Part shown: in pieces, positions 1 to 8,275 of the stretch
Numbering within the stretch: the first letter of the stretch is position 1
How the letters are laid out: each line of letters opens with the position of its first letter
From: an uncultured Lachnospiraceae bacterium
Lineage (GTDB): Bacteria; Bacillota; Clostridia; Lachnospirales; Lachnospiraceae
Direction of reading: 5' to 3'
Assembly: GCA_905193085.1 (NCBI GenBank)
Contig: CAJJNI010000014.1
Location: 1-21,957, forward strand
DNA: 21,957 bases
Notes under the pieces: generated by a model
Database searches by the model: none
Seen by the model: only the letters and a program-made list of their open reading frames with translations
Told to the model about the DNA's origin: nothing
Position numbers and translations under genes: made by a program

Positions 1-101
1 TTATCTTTAACAGCCTCGAGTAACTCTTCAAATGACATTTCTTTATTTAAAATTACAACCATTCCATATTTGTTGCGTTTTATCACAACCGGATTTTTCA
101 T
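1..101 (-). CDS. minC: Septum site-determining protein MinC, N-terminal fragment (cut by window edge)
   Basis: The visible part encodes about 33 residues beginning MKNPVVIKRNKYGMVV and continuing with an FEELL segment. This fits the N-terminal domain of MinC, the inhibitor of FtsZ polymerisation that acts with MinD to stop division at the poles. The start is an ATG at 101, with AGGAG about 8 bases upstream (109-113 region). The rest of the gene lies beyond base 1. Position supports the call: it follows radC-mreB-mreC-mreD-PBP2 in the same direction, an order common in Clostridia where minC-minD-minE come next. The 86-base gap to the PBP2 stop shows no convincing promoter. With only 33 residues visible, the identification leans partly on synteny. 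Confidence 0.8.
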   Translation of the reverse strand, partial: MKNPVVIKRNKYGMVVILNKEMSFEELLEAVKD

Positions 102-187
102 AAAATTTCTCCTTTACTGCCTTATATTAAAAATATACCAGTGTATCGTTTCTTATCTGAAATTTGCACAAAAACAAAATAAGCAGA

Positions 188-3037
188 TTAATCTTCTATA
201 GTTGCAGAATCAGGTGCAGAAGCACTGCCGTTTAACAGAGAATCCCAGCCTTCAAGCTTGAAGTAATATTTAAATACTTCACTCGCAACTTCTGCCGCAT
301 TAGCAGATGTATAACCGTTTGCTATCTTTACCGATAATGCTATCTGCGGATTATTATATGGAGCATAACCAACAAATAAAGCATGGTTAGGACGAAGCTT
401 ATTTTCCTGTGCAGTACCTGTCTTACCTGCTGTTTCTATTGAAAGTTTCTTTAATGAATCAGTATGTTTGGCAACAAGATTCATTCCTGTGTGAACAGCA
501 TTCCATGTCGACTGGCTTAACGATACATTATTTAAAACAGAAGGGGTATAATCTTCTATTACATTTCCTTCTGAATCTGTAACTTTATCTAACAAACTCA
601 AATTGTAAACAGTACCGGAATTGGCAATTGCAGTTACATAACGTGCAAGCTGAACTGATGCATAGTTATGATTACTCTGGCCGATTGCAGCACGCACAGG
701 GTCTTCATTTGCCATACTTGGTTCAGATTCTGTTATCTCAACACCTGATTTCTGATTCAGTCCAAACATAGATGCATATGTCTGTAATTTGTTAATACCC
801 GTTTCAACATTATATGTTCCATTGGATTTACTCAATGAATAACCTACTTCATAGAAGAAATAGTTACATGAATGTTCAAGTGCCTGGCTTACATTTATTG
901 AACCATGTCCTGACTTAGACCAGCATTTTGGTGATGGAGAAATCTCTTTAAACTCAACCTTATCTGTTATTGTTGTATTAGGAGTTATTACTCCTTCTGT
1001 TAAGCCCGCCACAGCACTTACCATTTTAAATGTTGAACCTGGTGCCGATTTTTCCTGTGTAGCCCTGTTATATAAAGGTTTTGACAAATCATTAATTAAT
1101 TTATCATAATAATCTGCATCAACTGAATTGGCAAGCCGGTTATTATCATAACTTGGGTATGTTACCATAGCAAGTATTTCACCTGAATTCGGGTCTGTTA
1201 CAGTGCATGAACCAGAACATGGATCAAGAGCAATCTGTGCAGGTGTAATCTCCAAAGCTCCAATTTTTGCAATCATAAAATCGTAAGCACTTATATTTCC
1301 TGACTGTAATGCATTACATGTACCTTCGTCCGGTGCAAGTATTCCCTGCGAATAAAGTAAAAGGCAAATCTGCTTTCCACTTATACTGTTATCAGCAATC
1401 ATGTACTTAAACATACTCTTGTTGAGGTTATAATCATCCGCAATCAAAGTCTCAATATTTGATAAAATAGCCTCATATGTCTCATCAGAATTTGTATATT
1501 CGCCCTCTGCACTGACTTTTGTTACATCAATCCAGTTGTTGGCTATTGCTGCTTTAATATACTGGTTCAGGCTTATTACCTCGTTTTTCCAGTTCTTGTA
1601 ATCTTCACTTGATTTATCTATATTACCACTTACAATAATCTCTTTTTCTGTAAGTATTGCTGCAACCCGGCTCATATAAGTCTGCATTTCTTTTGACAAA
1701 TCCTTATATGCTGCTGTCGGATTTCTAAGTTCTGCCATAACAGCCGCTGCAACCCTTTGTTTCTTTGCCTGATAAACCGAATTAACAGTCTGTTCCACAT
1801 TGGTTGCATCTGCTCTGTCAAGCTTATTAATATCTATTACATTGTTGTTAAACAAAGAAAAATACACATCATCTATAGGAATAATAATATCGTCTGCTTT
1901 ACTTGTAGCTGATACTGTATATTCTTTTACATTTCTTATTTTAGAAACAAGAATACCTGCAAGCTTCTGTTCCAAAAGCTGATAAACTGATTTCTGTAAA
2001 TCCAGATCAATAGTTAAATAAACATCATTTCCAACTGAAGGAGCTTTAACATCGGCTTCTTCAAGAATTTTACCGACATTATTTACATACAGGGTTCTCG
2101 AACCTTTCTTACCCTGTAGTTCACTCTCCATATACTGCTCTATACCTGCCTTACCAACTATATCATTAGAATCATAACTGTCATCTTTTTTTTGAAATTC
2201 TTCAAGTTCATCTGTCGATATTTTTCCTGTATATCCAACAATAGGTGCAATATAATAACTGTCATTATATCTTCTCATTGTAACTTCTTCAACTGCAACA
2301 CCCTGAATCTCATCTGAATTCTCCATAACTATTGCCACAGTTTCCTGACTTACATCTTCTGCTACAGTTGTAGTGATATATTTCTGGTAATTATTACCGG
2401 ACATATCCATACGTATACGAAGAATCTTCAACATATAATCTTCCGGAATATCCATACCTGCCAAACCATATTTTTTTTCACCGCAAAGATACTCAAAAAC
2501 TTCTCTTGCAGAAGAATTAAGCATTTCCTCTGTAAGTTTTTTTACGGATTTACCATATACATTTGCAAGAAAGAGCTTCCTGCTGTTTCCATCAACTGTA
2601 AAATATATTTCTCCATTTGCATCTGTTGCAAGTTCAAAATCATTTACAAGAGAATCTCCCTTACTTTCAATCAGCTGAATAAGCTTATATATCTGAGGAT
2701 TTACAGCCTCATTTTTCTCTTTAACACTGTTGTAAGAACCTGTATCAGCAATTGTAATACTGTACGCCAGTTCATTGTAAGCGATAAGTTTACCGTTTCT
2801 ATCGTAAATTTTACCTCTTGTTCCCGTTAATATCTGTTCTTTTTTTGTCTGAAGTTCAAAATCATTAAGATATTCTTCACCCCGGACAATCTGAAGTGTA
2901 AATATTCTGTTTATAACAGCTGCGAACAATATTATCATCACAATGATAAGGACAAGAAATCTGGACTTAAAAAAATCTAATAAATATTCCTTAATATCAC
3001 TCCACAATTTGTCCGTCACCCCGCTTTCCAATTCCAT
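188..3037 (-). CDS. mrdA: Penicillin-binding protein 2 (class B transpeptidase of the elongasome), long form
   Basis: A class B PBP of about 949 residues that cross-links peptidoglycan during side-wall growth with MreB/C/D and RodA. It has a short cytoplasmic N-terminus, one membrane anchor (roughly residues 25-45, FLVLIIVMIILFAAVI), a dimerisation region with an RG.IYDRNG motif, and a C-terminal transpeptidase domain. Counting from the chosen start, the catalytic motifs are STFK (Ser668, Lys671), SCN (Ser723) and KTGT (Lys872). The usual family length is about 600-700 residues; about 240 extra residues sit between the TID.DLQ motif (near 342) and DPNSGEILAM (near 615). A TTG seven codons earlier (3058) is also open but lacks a good Shine-Dalgarno; the ATG at 3037 has a weak AGG 7 bases upstream. 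Either start lies inside mreD (41-base overlap for the ATG), so translation is probably coupled. Confidence 0.93.
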   Translation of the reverse strand: MELESGVTDKLWSDIKEYLLDFFKSRFLVLIIVMIILFAAVINRIFTLQIVRGEEYLNDFELQTKKEQILTGTRGKIYDRNGKLIAYNELAYSITIADTGSYNSVKEKNEAVNPQIYKLIQLIESKGDSLVNDFELATDANGEIYFTVDGNSRKLFLANVYGKSVKKLTEEMLNSSAREVFEYLCGEKKYGLAGMDIPEDYMLKILRIRMDMSGNNYQKYITTTVAEDVSQETVAIVMENSDEIQGVAVEEVTMRRYNDSYYIAPIVGYTGKISTDELEEFQKKDDSYDSNDIVGKAGIEQYMESELQGKKGSRTLYVNNVGKILEEADVKAPSVGNDVYLTIDLDLQKSVYQLLEQKLAGILVSKIRNVKEYTVSATSKADDIIIPIDDVYFSLFNNNVIDINKLDRADATNVEQTVNSVYQAKKQRVAAAVMAELRNPTAAYKDLSKEMQTYMSRVAAILTEKEIIVSGNIDKSSEDYKNWKNEVISLNQYIKAAIANNWIDVTKVSAEGEYTNSDETYEAILSNIETLIADDYNLNKSMFKYMIADNSISGKQICLLLYSQGILAPDEGTCNALQSGNISAYDFMIAKIGALEITPAQIALDPCSGSCTVTDPNSGEILAMVTYPSYDNNRLANSVDADYYDKLINDLSKPLYNRATQEKSAPGSTFKMVSAVAGLTEGVITPNTTITDKVEFKEISPSPKCWSKSGHGSINVSQALEHSCNYFFYEVGYSLSKSNGTYNVETGINKLQTYASMFGLNQKSGVEITESEPSMANEDPVRAAIGQSNHNYASVQLARYVTAIANSGTVYNLSLLDKVTDSEGNVIEDYTPSVLNNVSLSQSTWNAVHTGMNLVAKHTDSLKKLSIETAGKTGTAQENKLRPNHALFVGYAPYNNPQIALSVKIANGYTSANAAEVASEVFKYYFKLEGWDSLLNGSASAPDSATIED

Positions 3038-3518
3038 CTGCAAACCTGCTGACTGCAAGTATAAGGCGGTACAAAACTATCGTAATTACTATTGTATACA
3101 AAAGTTCGGGTAAAATAATATGAATAAAATAATATCCAAAATCCAATCTGTTTCTCAGTAAAAATCTGAAAATATATATTACCACTCCATAGAAAAGTTC
3201 ACTCACAGCTATAAGAATCATAGGCAGTTTAACATCTTCATCATAAAAAATTGTATTAAAAAATCCGTTAAGATAACCTATTACCATATAAATAAGTGCA
3301 TAAAAACCTAAAATATCACCATAGAAAATATCAATCAGTAATCCGCTGAAAAATCCAACTAACAGACCTTCATTCTTTCCGTTCATAAAACCACATGATG
3401 CTGTAATAACTATCAGAAGATTTGGTGATATATTAGCCAGCTGTAACCATTTAAACACAGTAGACTGAAGTAAAAACAATACTATAATAAAAACAGTATC
3501 TATAATCACTCTCTTCAT
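2997..3518 (-). CDS. mreD: Rod shape-determining membrane protein MreD
   Basis: A 173-residue, strongly hydrophobic protein with five or six predicted membrane segments (about 3-24, 30-47, 53-68, 73-88, 98-121 and 129-155) and a short polar C-terminus. This size and layout match MreD, the integral membrane partner of MreC in the cell-elongation complex. The ATG at 3518 is preceded by GGAGGAA at good spacing, and the mreC stop is only 2 bases away. The last 41 bases are shared with the start of the PBP2 gene. MreD sequences diverge widely, so the call rests on topology plus its place between mreC and PBP2. Confidence 0.92.
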   Translation of the reverse strand: MKRVIIDTVFIIVLFLLQSTVFKWLQLANISPNLLIVITASCGFMNGKNEGLLVGFFSGLLIDIFYGDILGFYALIYMVIGYLNGFFNTIFYDEDVKLPMILIAVSELFYGVVIYIFRFLLRNRLDFGYYFIHIILPELLYTIVITIVLYRLILAVSRFADGIGKRGDGQIVE

Positions 3519-3520
3519 AA

Positions 3521-4381
3521 TTATTCCTCCGTCTGTGGCTGTTCTTTAAGATTCTTTATTATAAGTACTTCCGACAAATGTTCAAAATCAACAGCCGGGG
3601 ATATATACCCGGACTTAGTAAGCTGGTTTGAATCTTCATTAATTTCCGTAATATAACCTATAAGAATTCCTTCGAGATATTTTCCACTGACATTAGATGT
3701 TACAACCTGTTCACCCACTGCAACATTATTGTCACTGTCGACTAATTTCTCAAATTCAATTGTATTTTCTGACATAAGCTCAAGATTACCTTTAACTATA
3801 CACAAATCCTGAGTTGAGAGTACCATTGAACTTACATTGCTTGAATCATCAATAATAGAACGAACTTTTGCCCAATTATCACCTGTCTCAACTACAATTC
3901 CAACAAGACCACTTCCTGCAATAACATTCATATCAACCGCAATGCCATTTTTTTCACCTTTATCAATTGTAAATGTACTGAACCAGTTACCTGTATCTTT
4001 TGCTATAACTCTTGCAGCAACCTTTTCATATCCTGAGTATTTTTCATCAAGTTCATATAACTGTCTTAATCTGTCTAACTCGTATCTTTCCTGTAAAAGC
4101 TGGCTGTTTTCAACCTTTAAATCGTCAATCTGCGCAAGAAGGCTGTCATTTTCTTTCTGTACTTCCTTAAGCGTTTTAAATTCAAAGTTTTTATCTCCGA
4201 GCCAGCCGCCTACTTTATTGATTCCTTTTTGCATCGGTGTAATTATATAACCTACGATATTTTTCACAGGTGAAACTGAAATTTTCGTTGCAAATGTAAC
4301 AAACATCGCACCGAAACAGAATATTGCCAATATAAACAGTAAATATCTTGGTGGTAATGAAAATCTTTTTTTATTATTCAT
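3521..4381 (-). CDS. mreC: Rod shape-determining protein MreC
   Basis: A protein of about 286 residues with one N-terminal membrane anchor (about residues 11-30, YLLFILAIFCFGAMFVTF), a coiled coil rich in Glu, Leu and Asn (about 70-110), and a beta-rich extracytoplasmic domain (GNWFSTFTIDKGEKNGI, then SGLVGIV). This is the standard MreC layout; it links cytoplasmic MreB to the periplasm-facing wall synthases. An ATG at 4387 is in frame, but the Shine-Dalgarno GGGG (4389-4392) touches it, whereas the second ATG at 4381 has a 7-base spacing and is preferred. It follows mreB closely and precedes mreD by 2 bases. Confidence 0.95.
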   Translation of the reverse strand: MNNKKRFSLPPRYLLFILAIFCFGAMFVTFATKISVSPVKNIVGYIITPMQKGINKVGGWLGDKNFEFKTLKEVQKENDSLLAQIDDLKVENSQLLQERYELDRLRQLYELDEKYSGYEKVAARVIAKDTGNWFSTFTIDKGEKNGIAVDMNVIAGSGLVGIVVETGDNWAKVRSIIDDSSNVSSMVLSTQDLCIVKGNLELMSENTIEFEKLVDSDNNVAVGEQVVTSNVSGKYLEGILIGYITEINEDSNQLTKSGYISPAVDFEHLSEVLIIKNLKEQPQTEE

Positions 4382-4395
4382 AGTCATTCCCCATT

Positions 4396-5412
4396 TTATC
4401 TATAGATTTTCTCGTTAATTTCTCCTGTCAGTCCTGACAGAGTCTTATCATCAATTATTCTTGCAATTCCCCTGACAACACACTCTTCCGGTAGCTTACA
4501 GATATTTACATCAAGTTCAGTTTCAGAAGCCATAATTTTAGCAAGTTCCATAATATTCGAAGAACCGCCTGCAAGATAAATTCCATTTTCAATTATATCA
4601 GAGGATAATTCCGGTGGAGTTCTCTCTAAAATCATCTTGGCAGCATCAACAATTGTATACAACAGCTCTTCAATAGAATCTAAAACTAATGAAGTGTCAA
4701 CTTCTCTGTTCATAGGAAGACCTGTAACAATATCGCGTCCAAATACTTTTACGGTACCCTCTGATTCTCCTTCTTCTGAAACAAGTTTCTTTTTAATCAT
4801 TTCTGCTGTTTTTCTTCCAATTAAAAGATTTTCCTGTTTCTTTATTGCCAGAAGAATAGCCTCATTAAAATGATTTCCACCTATCTGTAGTAATTTGCTT
4901 AAAACAATTCCGCCAAGTGAAATCACTGAAATCTCTGTAGTATCAGCGCCTATATCCACAACCATAATACCTTTTGCTGAATTTACATCCAAACCTAATC
5001 CAACTGCATCTGCAATAGGTTTCTCAACAAACATAATTTTCTTTTCTTTTACATTAGCCATATGAACCAAATCATAGAAAGCTCTTTTTTCTACTTCTGT
5101 AATATCAGTAGGGACAGCCATAATATATTTGCTGTTTCTGAGCGAATGTCCACCTGAGCGTTCAAGCATTCCCCTGAAAAGGATCTGCATATTTTCAATA
5201 TCAGCTATTACTCCATTTACAATAGGATAACATATATTGATATTCTCCGGTGCTTTCTCATACATATCAAATGCAGCATCTCCCATAGCATAGATATTTT
5301 TCTTTCCTTCTATTGCTATAATATTCTTTTCATCAAGAATCTCATTTTTCTGATGATTGTATATTTTAATATTGCTTGTACCTAAATCAATTCCACATAT
5401 ATTGGCGGCCAC
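4396..5412 (-). CDS. mreB: Rod shape-determining protein MreB (bacterial actin)
   Basis: A 338-residue actin-fold ATPase that polymerises under the membrane and steers the elongation machinery. Visible motifs are phosphate-1 GIDLGTSNIKIY (7-18), VEKPIADAVG (129-138), phosphate-2 VVDIGADTTEISV (151-163) and adenosine loop YLAGGSSNI (279-287). The start is GTG at 5412, supported by GGAAGGAGA 8 bases upstream. The first 26 bases overlap the end of radC in another frame, so the ribosome binding site lies inside the radC coding sequence and the two genes are probably coupled. It could be the paralogue Mbl, but the mreC-mreD context favours MreB. Confidence 0.96.
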   Translation of the reverse strand: MAANICGIDLGTSNIKIYNHQKNEILDEKNIIAIEGKKNIYAMGDAAFDMYEKAPENINICYPIVNGVIADIENMQILFRGMLERSGGHSLRNSKYIMAVPTDITEVEKRAFYDLVHMANVKEKKIMFVEKPIADAVGLGLDVNSAKGIMVVDIGADTTEISVISLGGIVLSKLLQIGGNHFNEAILLAIKKQENLLIGRKTAEMIKKKLVSEEGESEGTVKVFGRDIVTGLPMNREVDTSLVLDSIEELLYTIVDAAKMILERTPPELSSDIIENGIYLAGGSSNIMELAKIMASETELDVNICKLPEECVVRGIARIIDDKTLSGLTGEINEKIYR

Positions 5413-6124
5413 TTTTTTCGTCTCCTTCCAAATTACATATCATATCTTCTTCTAAGAAGCTTGTATAATTATTATCCCCAATAACAATATGGTCTAACAG
5501 TTTAATTCCTGTTATTTGTCCACACTGTCTTATTCTCTCTGTCAGACGGATATCTTCACTGCTTGGTGTTGAATCTCCACTTGGATGATTATGCAGCAGT
5601 ATTATATTTACTGCATTACACTTAAGAGCCTCTATAAACACTTCTCTTGGGGAAATTATTGAAGTATTTACCGTACCTATCGAAAGCACTTTTTCTTTTA
5701 TTAACATACTCTTTGTATTTAACATCAAAAGAAGAAGCTTTTCCTGTTCTTCGTGCCTTAATTCTTCCATGTAATATTCTGCAATAAGCTTAGGCTGGTC
5801 AAATACAAGCTTATCCGATACTGTTGCCTGTCTGAAACGCTTTGCAAGCTCTGCGACACACTTTACCTGAATTGCTTTTACTTTGCCAATCCCCTTAATA
5901 TTCATAAGTTCTTCAATCGAACAATGATTTATTCCAAGTATTCCATTGCACAACTTTGACAGCTGCAAAATCTTTCTGGCAAGTTCTAACGACTGCTCCC
6001 CTTTTGCACCTGTCCTTATTATTACAGCCAGCAATTCCGCATCACTTAATACTGACGGACCATACTTAAAACATTTTTCATAAGGTCTTTCATCTTCCGG
6101 TAAATCTGACATTCTCTTGTTCAT
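5387..6124 (-). CDS. radC: RadC family protein (JAB/MPN metalloprotease fold)
   Basis: A 245-residue protein with an N-terminal helix-hairpin-helix region (about 72-98, IKGIGKVKAIQV) and a C-terminal JAB1/MPN domain. The metal-binding JAMM signature is complete: Glu161, His178-x-His180, seven residues, Ser188, then Asp191. The family was named for a supposed DNA repair role that is now doubted; the biochemical function is not established. An AGGAGGGG lies 13 bases before the ATG at 6124, a slightly long spacing. It is the first gene of the radC-mreBCD-PBP2-minC cluster, and a candidate promoter lies upstream at 6205-6233. The end overlaps mreB by 26 bases. Confidence 0.95.
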   Translation of the reverse strand: MNKRMSDLPEDERPYEKCFKYGPSVLSDAELLAVIIRTGAKGEQSLELARKILQLSKLCNGILGINHCSIEELMNIKGIGKVKAIQVKCVAELAKRFRQATVSDKLVFDQPKLIAEYYMEELRHEEQEKLLLLMLNTKSMLIKEKVLSIGTVNTSIISPREVFIEALKCNAVNIILLHNHPSGDSTPSSEDIRLTERIRQCGQITGIKLLDHIVIGDNNYTSFLEEDMICNLEGDEKSGRQYMWN

Positions 6125-6204
6125 ATTTAAAATAACCCCTCCTTGAATTACTCTCTTTTTAATTAAGGGATTATTTCGTATTTTTCCAAAAAAGAGCTAA
6201 TATA

Positions 6205-6233
6205 ATAATATCACAAACCCTTTTTTTTGTATA
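6205..6233 (-). promoter_or_regulatory. Candidate sigma-A promoter for the radC-mre cluster
   Basis: On the minus strand a -35 TATACA (6228-6233, 4 of 6 matches to TTGACA) is followed after exactly 17 bases by -10 TATTAT (6205-6210, 5 of 6). It lies about 80 bases before the radC start and downstream of the icd terminator, which makes it the natural promoter of the rod-shape cluster. The AT-rich setting raises the chance of a coincidental match. Confidence 0.45.
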
Positions 6234-6279
6234 GTTAATTTATTATTTTTGTTATATATTTTTGTAACAACATATATAT

Positions 6280-6341
6280 TATTAAAAACTGCCGTACATC
6301 TGATAATTAAAAGTTTAACAATCAAATAATACGGCAGCAAT
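6280..6341 (-). terminator. Probable rho-independent terminator after icd
   Basis: An 8-base inverted repeat, CTGCCGTA (6330-6337 read on the minus strand) and TACGGCAG (6289-6296), flanks a 33-base loop that holds a smaller TTAAA/TTTAA hairpin. On the minus strand the second arm runs straight into TTTTTAATAAT, a U-rich tail. It starts about 30 bases beyond the icd stop, where a terminator is expected. The long loop makes it weaker than a textbook example. Confidence 0.6.
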
Positions 6342-6368
6342 TTTATGTTGTTATTTTATTCGTAAATT

Positions 6369-7577
6369 TTACAAAGAAGCTTCTAATGTCTCTCTGATTG
6401 CCTTAATAAAATTCTCGCTGTTTAATACAACAGGATTTTCAAGAGTTGTTATCAAAGCAAGGTCTTTTGTCATCTTGCCTGATTCAATAGTGTTGATACA
6501 TGCAGCTTCAAGCTTGTCAGCAAAATCTGAAAGCTCTGAAATACCATCAAGTTCTCCTCTTTTTCTTAATGCACCTGTCCATGCAAAAATTGTTGCAACA
6601 GAGTTTGTTGAAGTTTCTTCGCCTTTAAGATGCTTATAATAATGTCTCTGAACAGTACCATGAGCAGCTTCATATTCATAAACACCCTGTGGAGAAACTA
6701 ATACGGATGTCATCATTGCAAGAGAACCAAATGCAGAAGATACCATATCACTCATAACATCACCATCATAGTTTTTACATGCCCAGATGTAGCCTCCCTC
6801 TGATTTCATTACACGTGCAACTGCATCATCTATTAAAGTATAAAAATATGTAATTCCGGCTTCTTCAAATTTTTCCTTATATTCTTTATCGAAAATCTCC
6901 TGGAAAATATCTTTGAATGTATGGTCATATACTTTTGAAATTGTGTCTTTAGTAGCAAACCATAAATCCTGTTTTGTATCTAATGCATAGCTAAAGCAGC
7001 TCTTTGCAAAACTTTCAATTGAATTATCAAGGTTATGCATACCCTGTGCCACACCTGCTCCCTTAAATTCATGAACAAGTGAGCGAACCTCACTGCCATC
7101 TTCTGATGTATATACAAGTTCACATTTTCCAGGTCCCGGAATGTCAAGTTCTGTGTTCTTGTAAACATCTCCATATGCATGTCTTGCAATAGTTATAGGC
7201 TTTTTCCAGTTTTTAACACATGGTTCAATTCCCTTAACAACAATCGGAGCACGGAACACTGTACCATCAAGTATTGCTCTTATTGTACCATTTGGGCTCT
7301 TCCACATTTCTTTAAGGTCATATTCCTTCATACGGGCAGCATTTGGGGTTATAGTTGCACATTTAACAGCAACTCCGTATTTCTTTGTTGCTTCTGCAGA
7401 CTCAACAGTTACTTTATCATCTGTTTCATTTCTATACTCTAAACCTAAATCATAATATTCAGTCTTAAGGTCAACAAACGGAATAATGAGTTCATCTTTA
7501 ATCATTTTCCAAAGAATCCTTGTCATTTCATCTCCGTCCATCTCAACTAATGGTGTTGTCATTTTAATTTTCTGCAT
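6369..7577 (-). CDS. icd: NADP-dependent isocitrate dehydrogenase, dimeric eukaryote-like type
   Basis: A 402-residue enzyme that oxidises isocitrate to 2-oxoglutarate with NADP; in anaerobes it mainly feeds glutamate synthesis. It resembles the homodimeric subfamily that includes human IDH1 rather than the E. coli type. The substrate motif MWKSPNGTIRAILDGTVFR (Ser94, Arg100, Arg109), ARHAYGD with Arg132 and Tyr139, a lysine at 210 in FATKDT, metal aspartates in YDGDVMSD (271-277), and HGTVQRH (Arg311, His312) for the NADP phosphate are all present. An ATG at 7598 is open, but AGGAGGA lies between it and the ATG at 7577, which is therefore the start. It has its own promoter and terminator. 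Confidence 0.97.
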   Translation of the reverse strand: MQKIKMTTPLVEMDGDEMTRILWKMIKDELIIPFVDLKTEYYDLGLEYRNETDDKVTVESAEATKKYGVAVKCATITPNAARMKEYDLKEMWKSPNGTIRAILDGTVFRAPIVVKGIEPCVKNWKKPITIARHAYGDVYKNTELDIPGPGKCELVYTSEDGSEVRSLVHEFKGAGVAQGMHNLDNSIESFAKSCFSYALDTKQDLWFATKDTISKVYDHTFKDIFQEIFDKEYKEKFEEAGITYFYTLIDDAVARVMKSEGGYIWACKNYDGDVMSDMVSSAFGSLAMMTSVLVSPQGVYEYEAAHGTVQRHYYKHLKGEETSTNSVATIFAWTGALRKRGELDGISELSDFADKLEAACINTIESGKMTKDLALITTLENPVVLNSENFIKAIRETLEASL

Positions 7578-7610
7578 TTTGTTTTGTCCTCCTGTCATTT
7601 TTCTTATATT

Positions 7611-7639
7611 ATAATATCAAATATCTATTTTTAACGCAA
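7611..7639 (-). promoter_or_regulatory. Candidate sigma-A promoter for icd
   Basis: Minus-strand -35 TTGCGT (7634-7639) and -10 TATTAT (7611-7616, overlapping the stretch TATTATAATA) are separated by 17 bases and sit 34 bases before the icd start. The -35 box lies just past the stop codon of the upstream DUF1653 gene, and no terminator is visible between them, so icd may be transcribed both alone and by readthrough. Confidence 0.5.
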
Positions 7640-7644
7640 GTATA

Positions 7645-8271
7645 TTATCTTAATACTTCAAACCTCTTCATAGTATCAAGACATGTTATAAGTTGTCTTA
7701 TACGCTCATCAATATCGCCTTCATCTATTGCAAAATCCATGCATGCTGCCATATCGTCTACACACTTATTATCTATATATTTTCTGTTATCACTGTTTTT
7801 AATAAGCTTTAACTTGTCATGAACTGTATCTGTCTCCAAAAAAGCATATAATAACAGATTCATTCCTTCCGGACATTCGTCTTTAAAATCTTCAACCTTT
7901 ATTTCTTTTACATTTTTAGAATTATTATATAATGCTTCATTTTTGTTCTTTCTGACAACGATTCTTTGATTACCGGGATTGTCTTTATCAACTGTAACAC
8001 TAACATTACCACTGCCGGAATTTACTCTTTCATTTATATTTGTTGTATTTTCTATTACTTTGGCTTCTGTTTTTCTGGTTATAAACCGCTCAAGCGGAAG
8101 TGCCCTCATGTCAAAATCTCCGTATAATGCCTGATAAATGACAAGTGTTTCTTTTGTGACAACATGCTTTGCAACTGTAACTATCTGATATTTTTGTCCC
8201 TTTTCATTGGAAAAGATTTCACCCGGAACCGGCATTTTTAAATTTATCTTTTCTGACTGATTATTGTTCAT
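7645..8271 (-). CDS. DUF1653 domain protein of unknown function
   Basis: A 208-residue soluble protein. Residues about 14-67 resemble the DUF1653 domain: a PGEIF / KYQIV opening, VAKHVVTKETLVIYQALYGD, then ALPLERFI. A polar, Asn/Lys-rich linker follows (about 70-120) and then an acidic helical C-terminal region (about 125-208) that I do not recognise. Most DUF1653 proteins are not much longer than the domain, so the C-terminal part is an addition. The ATG at 8271 has GGGG about 7 bases upstream and starts 4 bases after the ygiQ stop, so the two are co-transcribed. No function can be given; it is not a membrane or secreted protein. Confidence 0.75.
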   Translation of the reverse strand: MNNNQSEKINLKMPVPGEIFSNEKGQKYQIVTVAKHVVTKETLVIYQALYGDFDMRALPLERFITRKTEAKVIENTTNINERVNSGSGNVSVTVDKDNPGNQRIVVRKNKNEALYNNSKNVKEIKVEDFKDECPEGMNLLLYAFLETDTVHDKLKLIKNSDNRKYIDNKCVDDMAACMDFAIDEGDIDERIRQLITCLDTMKRFEVLR

Positions 8272-8275
8272 CTAA

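Noticed and set aside
102..187. Promoter or terminator between PBP2 and minC
   Set aside because: Only a 4-base stem (ATAC/GTAT) and poor -35/-10 matches were found; nothing that stands out from AT-rich background.
3837..4250. 137-residue plus-strand open frame inside mreC
   Set aside because: It is antisense to a well-supported gene, has Ser/Leu/Phe-rich mirror composition and no ribosome binding site or family motif.
7578..7598. Upstream ATG for icd at 7598
   Set aside because: The AGGAGGA site lies downstream of it, and residue numbering from the ATG at 7577 matches the family.
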